Source: Endomicrobium sp. (lineage in GTDB: Bacteria > Elusimicrobiota > Endomicrobiia > Endomicrobiales > Endomicrobiaceae). From it: 19,391 nucleotides of DNA. The translations under genes were made by a program, and so were the position numbers. Positions 14,264 through 19,391 of the stretch are shown here, in pieces; within the stretch, counting starts at the first letter, position 1; every line of letters starts with the position of its first letter. A model generated the notes under the pieces. It ran no database searches. It saw only the letters and a program-made list of their open reading frames with translations, and had not been told where the DNA came from. The stretch is taken from NCBI GenBank assembly GCA_031277075.1, contig JAISLV010000220.1, forward strand, positions 1-19,391, read 5' to 3'.

Positions 14264-14839
14264 ATGAACCAAGACGAAGTTAAAGAACTTTTTAAAAAGA
14301 ATAACGCTTTATTAAACGGACATTTTAAACTTTCAAGCGGTCTGCATTCCGACGCTTATTTTCAGTCGGCTTTAATTTTGCAATATCCTTGCCATGCCGA
14401 AAAACTTGCAAGAGCGCTAGCGGCAAAACTCGTTGAAAACGATATAAAAGTTGACGTAGTAGTTTCTCCCGCTATGGGCGGAATTATAATCGGTCACGAA
14501 ATGGGAAGAGCTTTGGGAACGCGCGCCGTTTTTACAGAAAGGGTTGACGGAGCGGTTTCTTTAAGAAGAGGTTTTAGCGTTGAAAAAGGCGAGAGAGTTT
14601 TGGTTGTTGAAGACGTTATTACTACAGGGCTTTCCACGCGTGAAGTTATAGACGCTTTAACAAAACTTGGAGCGGAAATATCAGCCGTAGTTTCGCTTGT
14701 TGACAGAAGCGCGGGCAAAGTTGATTTTGGAGTCCCGCGTTTTGCATTGCTTAGTTTGGAAGTGAAAAGCTATAAAGAAGAAGAATGTCCCATGTGTAAA
14801 GCGGGCGGAGTTGCCGTAAAACCGGGCAGCAGAAAATAA
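14264..14839 (+). CDS. pyrE: Orotate phosphoribosyltransferase
   Basis: PyrE joins orotate to PRPP, giving OMP for PyrF. The 191 residues contain LSSGLHSDAYFQSA near the N-terminus, a flexible catalytic loop segment (FTERVDGAVSLRRGF) and the PRPP-binding signature VLVVEDVITTG. It ends with a short cysteine-bearing segment, CPMCKAG, as in many bacterial and archaeal PyrE proteins of this length. AAAGGA (14251-14256) precedes the start. It lies in one run with pyrK, pyrD and pyrF; pyrB, pyrC and carAB are not in the window. Confidence 0.95.
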   Translation: MNQDEVKELFKKNNALLNGHFKLSSGLHSDAYFQSALILQYPCHAEKLARALAAKLVENDIKVDVVVSPAMGGIIIGHEMGRALGTRAVFTERVDGAVSLRRGFSVEKGERVLVVEDVITTGLSTREVIDALTKLGAEISAVVSLVDRSAGKVDFGVPRFALLSLEVKSYKEEECPMCKAGGVAVKPGSRK

Positions 14840-14945
14840 CTGCAAAAACTTGCTCATGGCGCGTTAAAAAAGGAATTTTTCGCGGCGCAAAGAAGTAGTT
14901 TGTAATCTTTTTCTTTCTCTAAAATTTTAAATAGGAGGTTGTATT

Positions 14946-15908
14946 ATGGCAGTCACTTACAAATCTGCGGGCGTAAATATTGACGCGGGCAATGAACTTG
15001 TCAAGAGGCTGAAGAAAAAACTTACAAAAATCGGCGGGTTCGGAGGACTGTTTCCCGTTTTAGACACAAAATACAATCTCGTCAGCTCTACAGACGGAGT
15101 AGGCACAAAATTAAAACTTGCCTTTCTTGCAAATAAACACGATACGGTAGGAATAGATTTGGTTGCAATGAACGTCAACGATTTGATATGCGTAGGCGCA
15201 AAACCTCTTTTCTTTTTAGATTATTTCGCCTGCGGTAAATTAAACGTCGGTCAAGCTGAAAAAGTAATCAAAGGAATTGCTAAAGGATGCGAAATTTCAG
15301 GGTCTGTTCTTATAGGCGGCGAAACGGCTGAAATGCCGGGTTTTTATAAAGACGGCGAGTATGATTTGGCGGGATTTTCCGTAGGCATAATAGAAAAAGG
15401 AAAAGAAATAACGGGCAAAAACATAAAAGACGGCGACGTTGTAATAGGGCTGCCTTCAAGCGGCGCGCACTCAAACGGATATTCTTTGATACGAAAAGTT
15501 TTTTCCGAAGAGGAGCTTAAAAAATACTCAAAGCAATTATTAACGCCGACAAAGATTTACGTAAAAGAAGTTTTGGCGGCTATTGCAAAATTCAATGCAA
15601 AAAAACAAAATATTACGGGCATAGCTCATATTACAGGCGGCAGTTTTTACGATAAAATAGAAAGAATTCTTCCTGAAAACGCAAGAGTAATTATTGAAAA
15701 AAATTCTTGGAAAGTCCCCGAGATATTTAAAATTATACAGAAAAAAGGAAACGTTTTAGACAAAGATATTTATAGAACGCTTAATATGGGCGTCGGAATG
15801 GTTTTGATAGTCCGCCCCGAAGCCGCCGTAGGCGTAAAGAGATTTTTTAAAGGAGCAAAAGCTATCGGATATGTGAAAAAGGCTAAAAAAGGCGTAGAGT
15901 TAATATAA
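14946..15908 (+). CDS. purM: Phosphoribosylformylglycinamidine cyclo-ligase (AIR synthetase)
   Basis: PurM closes the imidazole ring with ATP, making aminoimidazole ribotide in purine synthesis. The 320 residues show YKSAGVNIDAGN at the N-terminus, LVSSTDGVGTKLK, the metal/ATP region GIDLVAMNVNDL, IGGETAEMPGFY and GLPSSGAHSNGYSLIR. It is slightly shorter than the usual 340 to 350. A strong ribosome site, AGGAGG (14933-14938), precedes the ATG. The 106-bp gap after pyrE has A/T-rich DNA but no clear terminator, so the purine genes may or may not be cotranscribed with the pyr genes. Confidence 0.96.
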   Translation: MAVTYKSAGVNIDAGNELVKRLKKKLTKIGGFGGLFPVLDTKYNLVSSTDGVGTKLKLAFLANKHDTVGIDLVAMNVNDLICVGAKPLFFLDYFACGKLNVGQAEKVIKGIAKGCEISGSVLIGGETAEMPGFYKDGEYDLAGFSVGIIEKGKEITGKNIKDGDVVIGLPSSGAHSNGYSLIRKVFSEEELKKYSKQLLTPTKIYVKEVLAAIAKFNAKKQNITGIAHITGGSFYDKIERILPENARVIIEKNSWKVPEIFKIIQKKGNVLDKDIYRTLNMGVGMVLIVRPEAAVGVKRFFKGAKAIGYVKKAKKGVELI

Positions 15909-15923
15909 TTTTAAGGAGGTAAA

Positions 15924-17060
15924 ATGGGCAAGCCAGAAACTATTGACGAACTTAATAAACTTATTGAAGATATTGAAGAACTTAAAAAAATGAACGGCGC
16001 CAAATCGGACGACTTCGTCAAATGGGTAAGAGACGTCAAACAATACTTAGAACGAGTGTTTGGGCAAGATAGCAACTATTTGAGAGAATTTAAAAAAATT
16101 AATTATTATCCGACGAGAATAATTTTATTCGGCGGAGAGGCTATGTTAAAAGAAGCCTATAGCGCGGGTTTAGCCGCTGCGGAAGACTTGCTTTTATCGG
16201 TTAAAAAAGATTTGGAAAAGCCGCCTGAACCAGTTGCGCCGCTGTCTTTGCCAGAAGAGGAAGACGTTTCCGCGCCGCCGATTTTAGAGCCTCAAAAGCA
16301 GCCGGATATTAAACAGCCTGAGAAACAAGAAGAAAAAAAATATGACGATTCCGACGAATATCCTGAATTTAACGGAGATTCTTTTAAACAACAGGAAGAA
16401 AAAATTGCCGTTAAGAAATATCCTCAAGAATCAGCGGACGTCAAAATTATCGCCGCAAAACGCGAAGAGGAAATTATAATACCCGATAAAAGCGAACCTA
16501 AAGAAGACGTTTCGCTAATAAAAAGAGCCGTAAAACAGACTTTTGCTCCCGAGATTAAAAAAATTAACAAAAAAGAGGAAGTTCAAATGGCGGAACCCGT
16601 AAAAAAAGTTTCATCCGTTCCAAAAAAAGTTTTACTTTTGTGTAGAAGCGAAGAACCGTTGACGGAATCTATAGCGGGTTTTATAAGCAGTATGGGATAC
16701 GATATAGCGATGTTCTACGTAGACCAAGAAGAGTCTCTTTTTAATTCAAACGCTTTAAAAGAAGCCGTTGCAGACAACGCGGTTTATTCTATAGTTTTTT
16801 GGAAAGCCGAAAGTCAATACGAAGGCAAAAATATTCCTTCTATGCAAATTCTTCTTGCTACGGCTTATCTTACGGCAAAACTCCCTCAAAGAAGAGTTCT
16901 TGTTTTGTATGAATCCGATATTGACGCCGAAGACGCGATGTTTTCTGGATTTAACTTTCTTACGGTAGACTCAATACCCGAATTAATGGATTTAAAAATC
17001 GCAAGAGAAATGGACGCGGCGGGTCTCAATATAGATTTCAACGTGTTTAAAAAAATATAA
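15924..17060 (+). CDS. Degenerate TIR-like (CAP12/PF10137-type) protein with long acidic linker
   Basis: The function is unknown. There are three parts. An N-terminal helical domain (1-100) has FVKWVRDVKQYLERVFGQDS, like the N-terminal part of some TIR-like nucleotide-binding proteins. A charged, Pro/Glu/Lys-rich and probably disordered linker follows (about 100-230). The C-terminal domain (235-378) starts KKVLLLC, has RRVLVLYE at 323-330 and ends KIAREMDAAGLNIDFN, closely resembling the LAKELKAAGFDIDLNK-like end of the TIR-like family. The HGRDE-like motif has become CRSEE, and Ala312 sits where the family has the catalytic Glu of its NVIFELGYF motif, so it is probably not an active NADase. 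A strong SD precedes it, it follows purM by 15 bp and overlaps purN by 1 bp. The family call is by eye. Confidence 0.6.
   Translation: MGKPETIDELNKLIEDIEELKKMNGAKSDDFVKWVRDVKQYLERVFGQDSNYLREFKKINYYPTRIILFGGEAMLKEAYSAGLAAAEDLLLSVKKDLEKPPEPVAPLSLPEEEDVSAPPILEPQKQPDIKQPEKQEEKKYDDSDEYPEFNGDSFKQQEEKIAVKKYPQESADVKIIAAKREEEIIIPDKSEPKEDVSLIKRAVKQTFAPEIKKINKKEEVQMAEPVKKVSSVPKKVLLLCRSEEPLTESIAGFISSMGYDIAMFYVDQEESLFNSNALKEAVADNAVYSIVFWKAESQYEGKNIPSMQILLATAYLTAKLPQRRVLVLYESDIDAEDAMFSGFNFLTVDSIPELMDLKIAREMDAAGLNIDFNVFKKI
16575..16589 (+). promoter_or_regulatory. Possible internal ribosome site and start inside the TIR-like gene
   Basis: GAGGAA (16575-16580) lies six bases before an in-frame ATG (16587-16589, codon 222), just at the end of the disordered linker. 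Initiation here would give a 157-residue protein consisting only of the TIR-like domain. The purine-rich match may also be chance, since GAG GAA simply encodes the acidic linker. Confidence 0.25.
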
Positions 17061-18403
17061 TGAAACGTATAGCTATTTTGGTTTCTGGCGGCGGGTCAAA
17101 TATGCAAGCTATAATAGATTCCTGTAAGAACGGAATTCTTAAAAACCTTGCGCGCCCCGTCCTTGTAATATCAAATAATCCTAACGCTTTTGCTTTAGAA
17201 AGAGCGAAAAAAGCAAATATAAAGTCCGTCTGCATAGACAGAAAAAACTATGCGGACGAATTTTCTTTTAACGGCGCGATTTTAAAAGAGCTTAAAGCCG
17301 CGCAAGCAGACATTGTCTGCCTTGCGGGCTATATGAGGATGCTCGGAAAAGAAATAATAGACGCCTATCCAAGACGCGTTTTAAATATTCATCCCGCCTT
17401 GCTTCCAAAATTTGGCGGCAAAGGTATGTTTGGACGCCGCGTGCATGAAGCCGTAGCCGCCGCTAAAGAAAAGACGTCTGGCGCTACCGTGCATTTTGTC
17501 GACGAACTCTATGACAACGGACAAATAATTCTCAAACGCGAAATTCCTATTTTAGAAAACGACCTGCCCGCAGACATCGCCGCAAAAGTTTTAAAAGTTG
17601 AACATCAAATATATTCTCAAGCCCTTGCAAAAGTTATAAAAAGCGAAAATGTAAAAGGCTATATAATTCATGTAAAAGGCGACGACGTCCGCGAAAAACA
17701 TATAAGAGAGCAAATCAAAAATATAGACGTATTTTTTGAGTTTATACTTGACGGACAGCCCGAAGACCTTACAAAAGAAGTCGTTGAAAAAACTTTTAGC
17801 GGCGGGATGAAAAATATTTTAGACGACGGCTGGAAAAACGATTATTTCAATTTAGGTTCGGCTTCTTGCACGTATAAACATTTGCTAGCCTATAGAGACG
17901 TCGTTAAAAATAATACCGTATATGGAATAGTTTTTGAAAACGATATAGTTTTGGAAAAAAATTTTAATGAAATAATTTTTAAGGCTTTAGACGAAATTAA
18001 AGCGCGCGGATTAAAAAATTTTGTAATAAGTTTAGAAGATTCTATGTTAAGATACGTCGCAAGAAGCAAAAGAATAAAAGGTCGGCTTATATACGCTAAC
18101 CCCGATATGACAAGATTTGCAGGCGCCTATCTTTTTGATTTAGAATACGCAAAAAATATGCTCAATTATGTAGACGAAAAAGGCTGCAACGACGTAATAG
18201 ATTGGTTTATAAACAACAGAGGCAGAGAGAGAATTATAGACATATACTGGCTTCACCCCACTATAGCCACAGGCGGAACGTCTTGCGGGAAACTCAGTTC
18301 TTATTTTGAATGCAGACGCAATGTGGGATATAAAAAATTTTTCCGTAGAATTTCTTTTGCCGTTCAAAGAGCGTATAAAAAATTGTTATGGAATATGCGG
18401 TGA
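17060..18403 (+). CDS. purN: PurN-GT25 fusion: GAR formyltransferase with glycosyltransferase family 25 domain
   Basis: Residues 1-195 are a complete PurN, which formylates glycinamide ribonucleotide using formyl-THF. They include VSGGGSNMQAI (8-18), catalytic Asn109 and His111 (LNIHPALLP) and Asp152 (DNG). PurN normally ends near here. Without a stop, residues 198-420 continue as a GT25 domain of the LPS galactosyltransferase type. It starts VKGYIIHVKGDDVREKHI, then has SASCTYKHLLAYRD (267-280), FENDI (292-296, the family's EDD acid motif with Asn in the middle) and FAGAYLFDLEYAKNML. The tail (425-447) is basic and aromatic, as in membrane-associated GT25 enzymes. The start overlaps the TIR-like gene stop by 1 bp (TAATG). 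PurN activity is well supported; the sugar donor and acceptor are unknown. Confidence 0.88.
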   Translation: MKRIAILVSGGGSNMQAIIDSCKNGILKNLARPVLVISNNPNAFALERAKKANIKSVCIDRKNYADEFSFNGAILKELKAAQADIVCLAGYMRMLGKEIIDAYPRRVLNIHPALLPKFGGKGMFGRRVHEAVAAAKEKTSGATVHFVDELYDNGQIILKREIPILENDLPADIAAKVLKVEHQIYSQALAKVIKSENVKGYIIHVKGDDVREKHIREQIKNIDVFFEFILDGQPEDLTKEVVEKTFSGGMKNILDDGWKNDYFNLGSASCTYKHLLAYRDVVKNNTVYGIVFENDIVLEKNFNEIIFKALDEIKARGLKNFVISLEDSMLRYVARSKRIKGRLIYANPDMTRFAGAYLFDLEYAKNMLNYVDEKGCNDVIDWFINNRGRERIIDIYWLHPTIATGGTSCGKLSSYFECRRNVGYKKFFRRISFAVQRAYKKLLWNMR

Positions 18404-18413
18404 GGAGCGTAAA

Positions 18414-19391
18414 ATGATTTCTCGTTACAGCAAGCCCGAAATGGCGGCTATTTGGTCTGATGAAAACAGATTTCAGAAGATGTTAGATGTTGAAATATTT
18501 GCGGCGCAAGCTATGTCTAATATAGGGCTTGTTCCTAAAAAAGCCGTTGAAACCGTAAAGAAAAAAGCTAAAATTGACGTTAAAAGAATTAACGAAATAG
18601 AAGCGGTAGTAAAGCACGACGTCATAGCCTTTTTGTCGGCTGTTGTTGAAACTACGGGCGAAGACGGCAGATTTTTACATTTAGGGATGACTTCTTCAGA
18701 CGTTTTAGACACGGCGACAGGCGCGCAGCTAAGACAGTCTGCGCTTCTTATAATACAAGAGACAAAAAAACTTGCCGCGCAGCTTGCAAAGCTCGCCAAA
18801 AAACATAAAACGACGCCTACTATGGGAAGAACGCACGGCGTCCACGCCGAACCTACGACGTTCGGTTTAAAAATAGCGGGTTTTTACAGCGAAATAAAAA
18901 GAAATATCGCAAGGCTTAATCAAACGCTTGAAACCGTAAGCTACGGAAAAATTTCGGGCGCGGTGGGGACTATGGCGCATTTAAGCCCGTCGGTAGAAAA
19001 ATACGTGTGCCAAAAAATGGGTTTAAAGCCCGAGCCTGTTTCAACGCAGATTATTCCGCGCGACAGACATTGCGAATATTTTTCAACAATAGCTCTTTTA
19101 GGCGCGGCTCTTGAAAGAATAGCCGTAGAAATAAGACATTTACAAAGAACCGAAGTAGCGGAAGCGGAAGAACCTTTTACGCAGGGACAAAAAGGTTCGT
19201 CGGCAATGCCTCACAAAAGAAACCCTATTATTTCAGAAAATATTTGCGGGCTTGCAAGACTTCTAAGGGGATACGCGCAAACGGCTATGGAAAATATAGC
19301 TCTATGGCATGAACGAGACATCAGCCATTCTTCAACAGAAAGAATAATGCTGCCAGACGCTTCGCTTGCTATACATTATATGCTTGTAAGA
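18414..19391 (+). CDS. purB: Adenylosuccinate lyase, N-terminal 326 residues (cut by window end)
   Basis: PurB cleaves SAICAR and adenylosuccinate, releasing fumarate, in purine synthesis. The visible part starts MISRYSKPEMAAIWS and includes HLGMTSSDVLDTA, GRTHGVHAEPTTFG and the fumarase/lyase signature GSSAMPHKRNP with its catalytic serine loop, then HERDISHSSTERI. The frame is open to the last base and the C-terminal helical domain lies outside. GAGGAG (18402-18407) overlaps the purN-GT25 stop and precedes the ATG by six bases, so translation is probably coupled. It shows that the fusion and TIR-like genes sit inside a purine operon. Confidence 0.97.
   Translation, partial: MISRYSKPEMAAIWSDENRFQKMLDVEIFAAQAMSNIGLVPKKAVETVKKKAKIDVKRINEIEAVVKHDVIAFLSAVVETTGEDGRFLHLGMTSSDVLDTATGAQLRQSALLIIQETKKLAAQLAKLAKKHKTTPTMGRTHGVHAEPTTFGLKIAGFYSEIKRNIARLNQTLETVSYGKISGAVGTMAHLSPSVEKYVCQKMGLKPEPVSTQIIPRDRHCEYFSTIALLGAALERIAVEIRHLQRTEVAEAEEPFTQGQKGSSAMPHKRNPIISENICGLARLLRGYAQTAMENIALWHERDISHSSTERIMLPDASLAIHYMLVR

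Noticed and set aside
14840..14945. Terminator between pyrE and purM
   Set aside because: AAAAA and TTTTT runs near 14868-14880 could pair weakly, but there is no stable G/C stem followed by a U run.
1..19391. tRNA, rRNA, CRISPR array, transposase or prophage genes
   Set aside because: None was seen on either strand; apart from the repeats and the TIR-like gene the content is metabolic.

Overview
This is an AT-rich bacterial window whose A/T-heavy intergenic DNA and strong use of GCG and GAC codons are consistent along its length. The genes describe a strict anaerobe that ferments to ethanol and H2. It carries a bifunctional AdhE, the NADH-sensing repressor Rex, two different [FeFe] hydrogenases, a class 1B PyrD/PyrK pair and a B12-dependent MetH without a reactivation domain. 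A glycosyltransferase family 25 domain, usually an LPS enzyme, suggests a Gram-negative envelope. From memory this gene set and style fit Elusimicrobiota, perhaps an Endomicrobium relative; that is inference and was not tested.

Layout. Bases 1-140 are the 3' end of an unidentified gene, followed by a hairpin terminator and about 320 bp of non-coding DNA with a small repeat. metH lies on the minus strand (558-2978). A 560-bp divergent region separates metH from adhE and is unusually rich in signals. It holds two Rex-box-like palindromes, one further inverted repeat, a near-consensus promoter, a perfect TATAAT and a terminator-like hairpin with a U run just upstream of adhE.

The operon 3539-11407 (adhE, rex, a HydS-like hydrogenase with a PAS domain, a SpoIIE-type phosphatase, a thioredoxin-like [2Fe-2S] ferredoxin and a group-B-like [FeFe] hydrogenase) is tightly packed. 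It combines two ways to dispose of reductant, ethanol and H2, with a sensor for NADH/NAD+ and a probable sensor for H2. An 18-bp inverted repeat with a 50-nt loop closes it.

Nucleotide synthesis follows: pyrK, pyrD, pyrF, pyrE, then purM, a TIR-like gene, purN and purB. pyrK has an extended -10 promoter so close to its ATG that its mRNA should be nearly leaderless. The end of pyrD, including its stop codon, is made by a 49-bp tandem repeat.

The two least ordinary proteins sit between purM and purB. One is a 378-residue protein whose C-terminal third resembles the TIR-like nucleotide-binding family (CAP12 / PF10137 type) but has lost the signature residues. The other is PurN fused in frame to a complete GT25 glycosyltransferase domain. 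purB is cut by the window end.
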